Shown in pieces: positions 8,564-16,996 of a stretch of 64,000 nucleotides of DNA; position 1 is the first letter of the stretch; each line of letters opens with the position of its first letter. The notes below the pieces were generated by a model. It saw only the letters and a list, made by a program, of their open reading frames with translations, ran no database searches and had not been told where the DNA came from. Source of the DNA: Streptomyces longwoodensis (GTDB lineage: Bacteria; Actinomycetota; Actinomycetes; Streptomycetales; Streptomycetaceae); assembly GCF_001514125.1 (NCBI RefSeq), contig NZ_KQ948553.1:509501-573500 (forward strand). The letters run 5' to 3'. Position numbers and translations under genes: made by a program.

Positions 8564-9076
8564 CTAGGCCCGCTCGCCCTCCGGGCGGGTCAGGTGGGCG
8601 AACGCCTCCAGGTTGCGCGTGGACTCGCCGCGCGAGACCCGCCACTCGTACTCGCGCCGGATCGCCGACGCGAACCCCAGCTCCAGCAGGGTGTTGAAGG
8701 CGCCGTCGGCGGCCTCCAGGACCTGGCCGAGGAGGCGGTCGACCTCCTCCGGGGTGACCGCCGCCAGGGGCAGCTTGGCGGTGACGTAGACGTCGCCGAG
8801 GCGGTCGACGGCGTAACTCACGCCGTACAGCTTGAGGTTGCGCTCCAGGAGCCAGCGGTGGACGCCGGCCTCGTTCTCGTCGGGGTGGCGGACGACGAAG
8901 GCGTTCAGGGAGAGGGAGTGGCGGCCGACGCGCAGGGAGACCGTCGTGGCCAGCTTGCGGGTGCCGGGGAGCTGCACGACGTACGTGCCGGGCTCGGGGC
9001 TCTCCCACTCCAGTTCGGCGTCCCGGAGGGAGCCCTCGACGGTGGTCTGCGCGGCCTGTTGCTGTGCGTCACCCAT
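8564..9076 (-). CDS. YbjN domain-containing protein
   Basis: A 170-residue protein of the YbjN (bacterial sensory transduction regulator) family, structurally related to secretion chaperones; its biochemical role is not settled. Seen: WESPEPGTYVVQLPGTRKLATTVSLRVGRHSLSLNAFVVR and the late motif LLERNLKLYGVSYAVDRLGDVYV, both typical. The start overlaps the end of mshA by 8 nt, yet TACGCT sits 6 nt before its ATG, so it may have its own leaderless promoter as well as read-through from mshA. Confidence 0.85.
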   Translation of the reverse strand: MGDAQQQAAQTTVEGSLRDAELEWESPEPGTYVVQLPGTRKLATTVSLRVGRHSLSLNAFVVRHPDENEAGVHRWLLERNLKLYGVSYAVDRLGDVYVTAKLPLAAVTPEEVDRLLGQVLEAADGAFNTLLELGFASAIRREYEWRVSRGESTRNLEAFAHLTRPEGERA

Positions 9077-10409
9077 GGTGCGAGCGTACGCGACGGCGGT
9101 GGGCGTGCAGGGCGGCCGTGTACACCTCGGCGGTCGCCCCCGCGGCCCGGTCCCAGCCGAAGGACTGCGCGTGCCGGGCGGCGGCCGCGCCCATCCGGGG
9201 GGTGAGCGCCGGGTCGTCGGCGAAGCGGGCCAGTACGCGCGCGTAGGCGGCCGGGTCGTGGCCCTGGACCAGGAAGCCGGTCTCGCCGTCGCGCACCGCG
9301 ACCGGCAGGCCGCCGACCGCCGCGGCCAGCACGGGCGTGCCGGTGGCCTGCGCCTCTATGGCGACCAGCCCGAACGACTCGCTGTAGGAGGGCACGACCA
9401 GCACGGACGCGGCCCGGAACCAGTCGGCGAGCTGCTCCTGCCCGACGGGCGGCCGGAACCGTACGACGTCGGCGATGCCGAGCCGGGCCGCGAGCTTCTG
9501 CAGCCCCTCCGGCTTGGCGAGGCCGCTGCCGCTCGGGCCACCGACGACGGGGACGACGATGCGCGAGCGCAGCTCGGGACGCCGGTCGAGGAGGGCCGCC
9601 ACCGCGCGCAGCAGCACGTCGGGCGCCTTCAGGGGCTGTATGCGTCCTGCGAAGAGCGGGACGAGGGCGTCCTGCGGCAGGTCCAGACGGGCGCGGGCGG
9701 CTGCGCGGCCGTCTGCGGTGCGGAAGCGGTCGAGGTTGACGCCGGGGTGGACGACGGCGACCTTGCCGGGGTCGGCCGCGTAGTGCCGGACGAGCTCGTC
9801 GGCCTCCTCGGTGGTGTTGGCGATGAGGCGGTCGGCGGCGTCCACGATCTGGGTCTCGCCGATGACGCGGGCGGGCGGCTCGGGGGTGTCGCCGGCCGCC
9901 AGGTTGGCGTTCTTGACCTTGGCCATGGTGTGCATGGCGTGCACCAGGGGGACGCCCCAGCGCTGGGCGGCGAGCCAGCCGACGTGGCCGGAGAGCCAGT
10001 AGTGGGAGTGGACCAGGTCGTAGTAGCCGGGGCGGTGGCCGGCCCAGGCCTGCATCACGCCGTGCGTGAAGGCGCACAGCTGGGCGGGCAGGTCCTCCTT
10101 GGCGAGGCCCTCGTAGGGGCCCGCGTCGACGTGCCGGACGAGGACGCCGGGGGCCAGCTGGACGGCGGGCGGCAGGGCCGCGGTGGTCGCGCGCGTGAAG
10201 ACCTCGACCTCGATGTTGAGGGCGGCGAGGCGCTGCGCGAGCTCCACGATGTAGACGTTCATGCCGCCGGCGTCGCCGGTGCCGGGCTGGTGCAGCGGTG
10301 AGGTGTGCACGGAGAGCATGGCGACGCGGCGTGGCCTGCGGTGCGGCAGCCGGAGCCGTGAGGGCGTGGCGGGAGAGCGACGCCCGAGCCTGCTGACGTA
10401 CTGGCTCAC
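9069..10409 (-). CDS. mshA: D-inositol-3-phosphate glycosyltransferase (mycothiol)
   Basis: A 446-residue GT-B, family GT4 glycosyltransferase. MshA joins UDP-GlcNAc to 1D-myo-inositol 3-phosphate, the first step of mycothiol synthesis in the cytosol. Seen: MLSVHTSPLHQPGTGDAGGMNVYI at the acceptor side, GRIQPLKAPDVLLRA at the donor domain start, and the donor-binding segment PSYSESFGLVAIEAQATGTPV with its E-x7-E pattern. These match actinobacterial MshA closely. The GTG start follows a GGAGGAACGCC ribosome site. The YbjN gene follows with a small overlap. The last enzyme of the pathway, mshD, lies about 40 kb away in this window. Confidence 0.93.
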   Translation of the reverse strand: MSQYVSRLGRRSPATPSRLRLPHRRPRRVAMLSVHTSPLHQPGTGDAGGMNVYIVELAQRLAALNIEVEVFTRATTAALPPAVQLAPGVLVRHVDAGPYEGLAKEDLPAQLCAFTHGVMQAWAGHRPGYYDLVHSHYWLSGHVGWLAAQRWGVPLVHAMHTMAKVKNANLAAGDTPEPPARVIGETQIVDAADRLIANTTEEADELVRHYAADPGKVAVVHPGVNLDRFRTADGRAAARARLDLPQDALVPLFAGRIQPLKAPDVLLRAVAALLDRRPELRSRIVVPVVGGPSGSGLAKPEGLQKLAARLGIADVVRFRPPVGQEQLADWFRAASVLVVPSYSESFGLVAIEAQATGTPVLAAAVGGLPVAVRDGETGFLVQGHDPAAYARVLARFADDPALTPRMGAAAARHAQSFGWDRAAGATAEVYTAALHAHRRRVRSHHG

Positions 10410-10630
10410 GTGGCGTTCCTCCTAGCTGCGGGCATGCCGGACGGAGGGGGTGGGGCTCCCTCCAAGCTGGTGCAACGTCGGAGGGGCGGACTCCCATTCC
10501 GGTCGGGGCGGTTTTTGCCGAGGGATTACCGGGCTTCGCTCAACCGTTCGACGCGGCGCTGCGTCACGGGTTTCGTGGGGTCATGGGGTCGTGGTCTGCG
10601 TCAGGGGATTCTCGGGCCGGTGTCCGACGC

Positions 10631-10711
10631 GGTGCGCGGCGAAGGGCCAGCCGCCCCGGTGCGCAGCGAAGGGTGTGTCGCCGCGGTGTGCGGCGAAGGG
10701 TTCTCCGCCGC
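10631..10711. repeat. Three tandem 27-bp repeats with stem-loop potential
   Basis: Units at 10631-10657, 10658-10684 and 10685-10711 each begin GGTG(C/T)GC(G/A)GCGAAGGG and end in a GC-rich segment complementary to the start. For example, GCGGCG pairs with CGCCGC in unit 3, leaving GAAGGG at the loop side. Confidence 0.85.
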
Positions 10712-10774
10712 ACACCGTCGATCGACCGCCACCCCACGTGGTACGTCCCGGGTGCCCCGCTTCCCGCGCCGCAT

Positions 10775-10780
10775 ACCCTC
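10775..10780 (+). promoter_or_regulatory. -10-like hexamer, leaderless methyltransferase gene
   Basis: TACCCT ends 6-7 nt before the ATG at 10787 and no Shine-Dalgarno sequence is present. Confidence 0.5.
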
Positions 10781-10786
10781 GTACGC

Positions 10787-11629
10787 ATGACCTCCCGCAC
10801 CACCCCCCGTTCCCCGGGCACGGCCGCGCGCCGCCCCGTGGGCACGGTCACGCGCGGGACGACGAACCCCAACCGGCTGCGGCGCATGGACCGCTGGATC
10901 GCGGCCGCGCACGGCGCCGAGCTGCGCCGGGCCGCCGACCCGGTGGCGGTCGACCTCGGCTACGGCGCCGCCCCCTGGACGGCGGTCGAGCTGCTGGCGC
11001 GCCTGCGGTCCGTCGCGCCGCACGCGCGCGTGGTCGGCGTCGAGATCGACCCCGCGCGCGTGGCGGCCGCCCGGCCCTACGAACGGGACGGGCTGGTCTT
11101 CCGGCACGGCGGCTTCGAGGTCCCGCTGGCCGGGCACCCGTCGCTGATCCGGGCGGCGAACGTGCTGCGGCAGTACGACGAGGACGAGGTCGCCGGGGTC
11201 TGGGAGCGGCTGTGCGCGCGGCTCGCTCCGGCCGACCCGGCGTCCGGGTCGCGGGGCGGGCTGCTGGTCGAGGGGACCTGCGACGAGATCGGCCGGCGGC
11301 ACGTGTGGGTGGCGCTCGGTCCCGAGGGGCCGCGGACGGTCACCTTCGCGACCCGGCTGGGCTCGCTGGACCGGCCCTCGGACCTCGCGGAACGACTGCC
11401 GAAGGCGCTGATCCACCGCAACGTGCCCGGCGAGCCGGTGCACGCCTTCCTGCGCGACTTCGACCGCGCCTGGGCCGCCGCGGCGCCCTACGCCTCGTAC
11501 GGCGCGCGGCAGCGGTGGATGCGGGCGGTACGGGACCTGACGGCCGACTGGCCGGTGGTGGACGGGCCGGTGCGCTGGCGGCAGGGTGAAGTGACGGTGG
11601 CTTGGGGGGCGTTGGCGCCGCGGGGGTGA
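10787..11629 (+). CDS. Class I SAM-dependent methyltransferase
   Basis: A 280-residue protein. The Rossmann SAM site is VAVDLGYGAAPWTAVELLARL (motif I), then RVVGVEIDPARVAAARP with an acidic residue ending strand 2, and LLVEGTCDEIGRRHVWV further on. It belongs to a conserved actinobacterial methyltransferase group; the substrate is unknown. The residues just before motif I (RRMDRWIAAAHGAELRR) form a helical cap. The ATG at 10787 is chosen because the frame before it is repeat-derived and a promoter hexamer lies just upstream. Confidence 0.82.
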   Translation: MTSRTTPRSPGTAARRPVGTVTRGTTNPNRLRRMDRWIAAAHGAELRRAADPVAVDLGYGAAPWTAVELLARLRSVAPHARVVGVEIDPARVAAARPYERDGLVFRHGGFEVPLAGHPSLIRAANVLRQYDEDEVAGVWERLCARLAPADPASGSRGGLLVEGTCDEIGRRHVWVALGPEGPRTVTFATRLGSLDRPSDLAERLPKALIHRNVPGEPVHAFLRDFDRAWAAAAPYASYGARQRWMRAVRDLTADWPVVDGPVRWRQGEVTVAWGALAPRG

Positions 11630-11900
11630 CGGCGCTTCAGCCGACCACCCCAGCCCCACCCCTGACCCTGCCCCTGACCTCCGGGTTCCCCTTACGTTCC
11701 CCCCAGTTGTCCCCGGATCGCACCCACCCCGGAACGATCTCCGTGAGGCGTTCGTCACACAGGCGGGGACCGCGTCATGACCTGGCCGTCGTGGCGGGAA
11801 GTGACCGGACGTACTGCCTCTGTCGTTTTCGGCCGCGGCATGGCACGATCCCCCAGGCGTCCGTAAGTTACTGACGGTAAATCAGTTTGGGGGTAGCGAC

Positions 11901-13010
11901 ATGGCGAGCGGCACGACACGCGGCGGCCTGATCGCGGCGGCCGTGACCGTGGTCTGCGCGGTCACCGTCCTGGCGGCACCCGGCACGGCATGGGCCGGCC
12001 CGAACCCCGCACCGTCGGCCTCCGCCACACCGGCACCGGGCACGACACCCACGGCACCCACGGCACCCGCACCCAGCAAGGACCTCCAGGCCGTGCGGGC
12101 GCAGCTGGACACGCTGTACCACGACGCGGCGGTCGCCACCGACGCCTACAACGCGGCCGAGGAGGCCGCGAAGAAGCAGTCCGCGGCGCTCGTCGAACTG
12201 GCCCGGAAGATCGTCAAGGGCCGGGAGCGGCTGGCCGAGTTGAAGACCCGGGCCGGTGCCGCGGCGGCCGCCCAGTACCGCACCGGCGGGCTGCCCGACG
12301 AGGCCCACCTGCTGCTGAGCGACGACCCGCAGGAGTTCCTGGACGGCACCGGCCGCGTGCTCCAGGGCCAGAAGGCGACCAAGGGCCTGCTCGCGGAACT
12401 GACGCAGACCCAGCAGGACTTGGAGCAGTACGCGAAGGACGCCTCCGCGCAGTGGCAGAAGCTGGAGGCCAACCGCAAGGCCAAGGCGAAGGCCCAGAAG
12501 CGCATCGAGCAGCAGATCGCGGCGGCCGAGGAGCTCGAGTCGCAGCTGGAGAAGCAGGAGAAGGAGCGCCTGGCCCAGCTGGAGCAAGAGGCCGCGCGGC
12601 AAGCGCAGACCGCGTGGCTGGACACCGGTGTCCTCAAGGGCGCGCAGGGCAGGGCGACCACACAGGGCGCGAAGGCGGTCCGGTTCGCCACCGCGCAGAT
12701 GGGCAAGCCGTACGAGTGGGGCGCCGAGGGCCCGAAGACCTTCGACTGCTCGGGGCTGACCTCGCAGGCGTGGGCGCACGCCGGGGTCCCCGTCCCGCGC
12801 ACCTCGCAGGAGCAGTGGAAGCAGCTGCCGCACGTCGCCGTGGAGGACATGCGCCCCGGTGACCTGATCATCTACTTCAAGGACGCCAGCCACGTGGCGC
12901 TGTACGTCGGCGACGGCACGATCGTCCACGCCCCGCGGCCGGGGCGGACGGTGACGCTGGCGGGCGCGGGCTCGATGCCGATCCTGGGGGTCGTCCGGCC
13001 GGGGGCGTGA
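11901..13010 (+). CDS. Secreted NlpC/P60 (C40) peptidoglycan endopeptidase
   Basis: A 369-residue exported cell-wall hydrolase. An N-terminal signal peptide (LIAAAVTVVCAVTVLAAPGTAWA, cut near residue 32) is followed by a Pro/Thr/Ala linker, a long coiled coil (about 55-225) and the C40 catalytic domain (about 255-369). Catalytic residues are visible: Cys283 in TFDCSGLTSQAW, His331 in ASHVALYVGDG and His343 in VHAPRPG. Such enzymes cleave the D-Glu-to-diamino-acid bond in peptide stems. The coiled coil probably autoinhibits or docks to a partner, as in RipA-like proteins. The start follows GGGGGTAGCGAC. Confidence 0.9.
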   Translation: MASGTTRGGLIAAAVTVVCAVTVLAAPGTAWAGPNPAPSASATPAPGTTPTAPTAPAPSKDLQAVRAQLDTLYHDAAVATDAYNAAEEAAKKQSAALVELARKIVKGRERLAELKTRAGAAAAAQYRTGGLPDEAHLLLSDDPQEFLDGTGRVLQGQKATKGLLAELTQTQQDLEQYAKDASAQWQKLEANRKAKAKAQKRIEQQIAAAEELESQLEKQEKERLAQLEQEAARQAQTAWLDTGVLKGAQGRATTQGAKAVRFATAQMGKPYEWGAEGPKTFDCSGLTSQAWAHAGVPVPRTSQEQWKQLPHVAVEDMRPGDLIIYFKDASHVALYVGDGTIVHAPRPGRTVTLAGAGSMPILGVVRPGA

Positions 13011-13328
13011 GCCGGGGCACGTGATGTCGAACACGCGCGGCCCGGAGGCGACATGAGTCCGACATGACGGACCCGTGACCCGAGCCACGTGACCCACGGC
13101 ACGGCCAACGGCCCACAAACCCGGCGAAGACGTGACGTTCGTCATCCCCGCCGGTCGTGGGGGCCGCCCAACTGCGCTGGCGGGACCGGCACATGACGGC
13201 GGTCCGCGGACGACCCGCGTGCCGTGGACCATTCCCCCGCGGCGCCGGTTGCGGCTATGGTCCCCGTCGGTGGGTCGAGGTCCCTCGTCCCCGCCGTGCC
13301 CTCGGGGGGAGGGAAGGAACCCAAGACG
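13011..13328. other. Intergenic region upstream of a PP2C gene
   Basis: About 318 bp. It contains the ribosome site GGGAGGGAAGGA of the downstream gene and presumably its promoter. No RNA element or small gene was recognised. Confidence 0.5.
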
Positions 13329-14690
13329 ATGCCCGTACCCGTACCGCGGCAGAGAGCGATCCCGGCCGTGGAGAGCGGTCAGGCGCGGACCGCGTCGCCG
13401 CAGGGCGGCGGCGCTCCCCTCGAGGAAGAGGCGAACAACCGAGCCGCACGCACCGACGGCCGCAAGGAAGCGACGGTCGAGACCGCCGCCACCGCCACCA
13501 CCAGTACCCCGGCCAACCTGGGCCTGCTGCTGATCCAGGACGACCCGGCGGCCGCCCCGGTCGTGCCCGGCCTGCTCGACCAGGCCGGCAAGCCCATCCG
13601 GGTGCGCACCGCCCGCAACCTCACCGAGGCCGAGCGGCTGCTCACCGACGACGTCCACTGCATCCTGCTGGACCTCGCGCTGCCCGTGACCGGCCGCGCC
13701 CAGGAGGACGACGACGAGCTCGCCGTGCTCAAGCAGGTGCTGCGGCTCGCGCCCCGGCACGCCGTGCTGGCGCTGACCGCGTCCGGCGACGCCGAGCGCG
13801 GCGCCGAGGCCGTGCGCGTGGGCGCCCAGGACTACCTGTTCCACGAGGAGCTGGACGGACGGCTGCTGAGCCGGGCGATCCGCTACGCCGTGGAGCGCAA
13901 GCGGTCCGACAGCGCGGAGCGCCGGCTCGCCGAGGGCAGGCTGCGCGCGCAGGAGAACGCCCGGCTGGAGCGGGGCCTGCTGCCCACGCCCCTGCTGGAG
14001 GGCTCCTCGCTGCGCTTCGCCGCCCGCTACCGCCCCGGCCGCTCGCGCGCGCTGCTCGGCGGGGACTTCTACGACACCGTGCGCACGCCCGACGGCACCG
14101 TGCACGCCATGATCGGCGACGTCTGCGGGCACGGGCCCGACGAGGCGGCGCTCGGCGTGGAGCTGCGCATCGCCTGGCGGGCGCTCACGCTGGCGGGGCT
14201 GTGCGGGGACGAGCTGCTCGGCACGCTGCAGCAGGTGCTGGAGCACGAGCGGGACGACGACGAGATCTTCGCGACGCTGTGCACGGTGGACATCGCGCCG
14301 GACGGCCGCCGGGCCGGCCTGTGCCTGGCCGGCCACCCGGCCCCGCTGATCGCGCGGCCCGACGGACCGGCCCGCCTGCTGCCGTACGACAACAACGGCC
14401 CGGCGCTGGGCCTGCTGCCCGGCGCCCGCTGGCCGCGCACGCAGGTACAGCTGGGTGCCGAGTGGAGCCTGCTGCTCTACACCGACGGCCTGATCGAGGG
14501 CCGGGTCGGCACGGGGAGCCGGGAGCGGCTCGGGCAGGACGGCATGGTGGAGATGATCCGCCGGCTGCTCGGCGAGGGCCTGCGCGGCGAGGAGCTGCTG
14601 CGCTCCTCGGTGAACGAGGTGCGCGAGCTCAACGGCGGCGAGCTGACGGACGACGTGGCGCTGATGCTGCTGGAGCGGACGCGGGACTGA
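13329..14690 (+). CDS. PP2C-type phosphatase with receiver-like domain
   Basis: A 453-residue protein. After a disordered N-terminus comes a response-regulator-like domain (about residues 60-190: LGLLLIQDDPAAAPVV, CILLDLALPV, HAVLALTASGD), then a coiled linker and a PP2C/SpoIIE phosphatase domain (about 215-453). Metal-binding acidic motifs are seen in LLGGDFYDTV, IGDVCGHGPDEAALG and LTDDVALMLLE. Related proteins dephosphorylate anti-anti-sigma factors in partner-switching cascades, which is the inferred role; no partner gene is adjacent. The start at 13329 is preceded by GGGAGGGAAGGA. Earlier in-frame codons lack a ribosome site. Confidence 0.88.
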   Translation: MPVPVPRQRAIPAVESGQARTASPQGGGAPLEEEANNRAARTDGRKEATVETAATATTSTPANLGLLLIQDDPAAAPVVPGLLDQAGKPIRVRTARNLTEAERLLTDDVHCILLDLALPVTGRAQEDDDELAVLKQVLRLAPRHAVLALTASGDAERGAEAVRVGAQDYLFHEELDGRLLSRAIRYAVERKRSDSAERRLAEGRLRAQENARLERGLLPTPLLEGSSLRFAARYRPGRSRALLGGDFYDTVRTPDGTVHAMIGDVCGHGPDEAALGVELRIAWRALTLAGLCGDELLGTLQQVLEHERDDDEIFATLCTVDIAPDGRRAGLCLAGHPAPLIARPDGPARLLPYDNNGPALGLLPGARWPRTQVQLGAEWSLLLYTDGLIEGRVGTGSRERLGQDGMVEMIRRLLGEGLRGEELLRSSVNEVRELNGGELTDDVALMLLERTRD

Positions 14691-14806
14691 CGGAACCCCT
14701 CGTCGGGCGGCTTCCCACCGTCAGCGGCACGCGCTGTACGGCCCCGACGTGAGCGTCGGCTGTCCGAAGCCGCCGCGGCCGTACGGGGTTTCGTGGACGC
14801 GGGCTG

Positions 14807-15163
14807 TCAGCGGCCGCCGTTGTACGGGCCGTACGGGCCGTCGCTGCTGGAGCCGCGGCCCCGGCCGCTGCGGCCGCCGCCCGGGAGGGAGCGCAGCGCG
14901 GGGCGCACGTCGACCATGTACACGATCGTCGCGATCAGGCCGATGATCGGCAGGAACGACAGGATGTTGAAGATCAGGTTCACCACGAAGGCGAGCGCGA
15001 GGACGATCAGCCAGAAGGGCTTGGTCTGCTTGTCGGCCGCGCGGTAGGCGTCCTCGCGGCGCGTGGCGGCGTCGATCAGAGCGAAGCCGCTGAAAAGGAT
15101 CAGCGCCATGCTCAGCAGCCACATGAAGCCTGCGAACCCCTGCATCAGCACTACGTCCACCAC
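14807..15163 (-). CDS. DUF2516 family membrane protein
   Basis: A 118-residue integral membrane protein with two to three hydrophobic segments (GFMWLLSMALILFSGFALIDA and PFWLIVLALAFVVNLIFNIL, then IIGLIATIVYMVDVRP). The intervening polar RREDAYRAADKQTKPFW is the conserved loop of DUF2516. The C-terminal tail is Gly/Arg/Ser-rich. GTG at 15163 or the internal ATG at 15145 could be the start; neither has a strong ribosome site. The function is unknown. Confidence 0.8.
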   Translation of the reverse strand: MVDVVLMQGFAGFMWLLSMALILFSGFALIDAATRREDAYRAADKQTKPFWLIVLALAFVVNLIFNILSFLPIIGLIATIVYMVDVRPALRSLPGGGRSGRGRGSSSDGPYGPYNGGR

Positions 15164-15246
15164 CCGACTCGGCGCGTCTCTACGCGGTCACCGTACCCGC
15201 AAACCGTGTCACCGCCACCCGCGTTCGGGACGGTGTACCAGGAGAA

Positions 15247-15285
15247 CGGGCCGGACGCTCCGGGAGTGCCCGGAGTGCCGGCCCG
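15247..15285 (-). terminator. Terminator-like double hairpin
   Basis: CGGGCCGG (15247-15254) pairs with CCGGCCCG (15278-15285), enclosing CTCCGGG-AGTG-CCCGGAG. It lies just after the stop of the HBHA-like gene on the minus strand. Confidence 0.7.
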
Positions 15286-15309
15286 ATCCGTGTGCCGCCC
15301 GCGTCGGGG

Positions 15310-15969
15310 TCACTTGGCGGGCGGGGGCGTCTTCTTGGCGGTGGTCGTCGTCCGGCGGGGCGCCGGGGTCTTCTTCGCGGCCGGGGTCTTCTTGGCCGAG
15401 GCGGACGCGGCGGTGGCCGTGCCGACCGTGCCGCTGTCCTCCTGGACCGTGACGGGCTGCGGCTTGGGCGCGGGGTCCGACTCGACGGCGACGGCGAAGT
15501 TCTCCACGCCGTCGGCGACGCTCTCGATGCCCTCGGCGACGGTCTCGATGCCCTCTGCGGCGCCGCCGCGCCACTGCCGGACGGCCTGCTCGCCGTGCTC
15601 GGCGACCTTCTCGTAGGCCTCGCGGGCCTTGACGGCGTACTCGGCGGCGACGCCGACGCTGCGCAGGGCGAGGTCCTGGGCGTTCTCGCCCAGCTTCTTC
15701 AGGTCGCCGTCGAGGGAGGAGAAGAAGTCGGTGACCCGGCTCTGCAGGGTCTCCTGGGCCTCCTTGGCGCGGGCGGCGGCCTTCTCCTGGACGTCCTTGG
15801 GGTCGGTGTTGCGCACGGCCTCGAAGCGGGCCGGGGCCTCGACGCGCAGCTGCTCCACCAGGCCGGGCACCTTCTTGGCCTGCTGCAGCGCCAGGTCGGC
15901 GGTGCCGGCGGCGAAGTAGAGCGGCGTGGGGTCGCTGAGGGTCTTGCGCAGGTCGTCGGTGATGGCCAT
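15310..15969 (-). CDS. Heparin-binding hemagglutinin-like helical protein
   Basis: A 219-residue protein resembling the actinobacterial HBHA-type family. Residues 1-150 form long amphipathic helices (PLYFAAGTADLALQQAKKVPGLVEQLR is the family signature region), including ALRSVGVAAEYAVKAREAYEKVAEHGEQAVRQW. The C-terminus is a Lys/Ala/Pro tail (KKTPAAKKTPAPRR) like the mycobacterial lysine-rich repeats. In Streptomyces the role is not adhesion to host cells as in mycobacteria; a membrane or nucleoid association is possible. The start at 15969 has GGGAGGACC before it. An XRE regulator lies directly upstream on the same strand. Confidence 0.8.
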   Translation of the reverse strand: MAITDDLRKTLSDPTPLYFAAGTADLALQQAKKVPGLVEQLRVEAPARFEAVRNTDPKDVQEKAAARAKEAQETLQSRVTDFFSSLDGDLKKLGENAQDLALRSVGVAAEYAVKAREAYEKVAEHGEQAVRQWRGGAAEGIETVAEGIESVADGVENFAVAVESDPAPKPQPVTVQEDSGTVGTATAASASAKKTPAAKKTPAPRRTTTTAKKTPPPAK

Positions 15970-16064
15970 GGTGAGGGTCCTCCCTTGCGCGCGTGGTGCG
16001 CGGTCGTCGTGTTCGGCTGGGGGTGGTGTCGCTCCGCGGTCGGACGGTCGGTCCCCTGGTCCGG

Positions 16065-16580
16065 TCAACCGGCCGTCTGCCGCGGATCGGCGTCGTCGTC
16101 GTACCCACCGAGCGGGCCGTGGTCGTCGTGTCCGGCCTCTTCGCCGACGGTACGACCGCGGTGGGCGGCGGTGCCGTCGACGCGCCCGGGGGGCGCGGCG
16201 TCGGCGGGGCGCTCGCCGCGGGTGTCGATGTCGAAGCCGTTCTCCTTGCGGAACGACTCGTAGATCTGGAGCAGCGCCCGCTTCTGCTGCTCGGTGAGCG
16301 TCGGGTCGGCGAGGATGGCGGCGCGCGTCTCGACCTCGTCGCGGTCGCGCTCGGCGTCGAGGATCCCGGCCCGCACGTACAGCGTCTCGGCGGAGATCCG
16401 CAGCGCCTTGGCGACCTGCTGCAGCACCTCCGCGCTCGGCTTGCGCAGCCCGCGCTCGATCTGGCTCAGGTACGGGTTCGACACCCCGGCAGCGTCGGCG
16501 AGCTGCCTGAGCGACAGCTGGGCGTTGCGCCGCTGCTCGCGCAGGTACTCACCGAGATTGCCGACGTTGAGCGATGCCAT
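16065..16580 (-). CDS. XRE-family helix-turn-helix regulator
   Basis: A 171-residue DNA-binding protein. The HTH (about residues 5-60) is textbook: NLGEYLREQRRNAQLSLRQLADAAGVSNPYLSQIERGLRKPSAEVLQQVAKALRIS, broken here only for reference. The C-terminal half contains a helical segment (PTLTEQQKRALLQIYESFRKENGF) and a disordered acidic tail. It lies 95 bp upstream of the HBHA-like gene on the same strand, probably in one operon. A strong 28-bp palindrome 21 bp before its start suggests autoregulation. The ATG at 16580 begins the conserved part. Confidence 0.88.
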   Translation of the reverse strand: MASLNVGNLGEYLREQRRNAQLSLRQLADAAGVSNPYLSQIERGLRKPSAEVLQQVAKALRISAETLYVRAGILDAERDRDEVETRAAILADPTLTEQQKRALLQIYESFRKENGFDIDTRGERPADAAPPGRVDGTAAHRGRTVGEEAGHDDHGPLGGYDDDADPRQTAG

Positions 16581-16601
16581 GCCCCCAGCGTGCCCCACCC
16601 C

Positions 16602-16629
16602 TGCTAACAATTGCAAGCAATCGCTAGCA
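16602..16629. promoter_or_regulatory. Palindromic operator upstream of the XRE gene
   Basis: TGCTAACAATTGC (16602-16614) and GCAATCGCTAGCA (16617-16629) are 13-nt inverted arms with two mismatches and a 2-nt centre. The element is AT-rich against its surroundings. It probably overlaps the XRE promoter. Confidence 0.7.
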
Positions 16630-16689
16630 AGAGTGTGTCACGCCACCCGGAAGGAGGGTGACTCCTCCTCCCTGCCGCAGCATCGGTCG

Positions 16690-16983
16690 TCAGTCGAGAC
16701 CCTCGATGATCCGGAAGTCGCGCTCGACACCGTCGGCGAGTACGGCCAGTGCCTCCTGGTACGCGGCACTCGCGCGTGCGGCGACCGCCTGGTCGAAGCT
16801 GTCGAACTCGATCAGGACGGTGCGCTCGGCGATTCCGGCGTCGTGGGCGACGACCCGGCTGCCGCGGGAGAGCAGCCGTCCGCCCGCGGCCCTGACGGCC
16901 GGACGGGCGAGCTCGTCGTAGGCGGCGACCCTCTCGGGGTCCGCGACGGTGCGGTAGACACTGACCCAGTAGCCCTTGGCCAC
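16690..16983 (-). CDS. DUF1330 family protein
   Basis: A 97-residue protein of the DUF1330 family (dimeric alpha/beta barrel fold). Seen: AKGYWVSVYRTVADPERVAAYDELARPAVRAAGGRLL, then VLIEFDSFDQAVAARASAAYQEAL, both characteristic. No enzymatic activity is established for the family. The GTG start at 16983 is preceded by GAGGAGG at good spacing. It lies 13 bp after the phzF-like gene on the same strand, so the two form an operon. Confidence 0.88.
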   Translation of the reverse strand: MAKGYWVSVYRTVADPERVAAYDELARPAVRAAGGRLLSRGSRVVAHDAGIAERTVLIEFDSFDQAVAARASAAYQEALAVLADGVERDFRIIEGLD

Positions 16984-16996
16984 GGTTCCTCCTCTG

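Larger units (their letters stand above)
10410..10786. other. Intergenic region between mshA and a methyltransferase gene
   Basis: About 377 bp of divergent promoter space. It holds the mshA ribosome site, three 27-bp tandem repeats (10631-10711) and the -10 hexamer of the downstream gene. No protein-coding pattern is apparent. Confidence 0.6.

Noticed and set aside
10631..10711. Tandem repeats considered as a CRISPR array
   Set aside because: The units are contiguous, with no unique spacers and no cas genes nearby.
11777..11863. Short frame before the NlpC/P60 gene
   Set aside because: It lacks a ribosome site and any features of a leader peptide.
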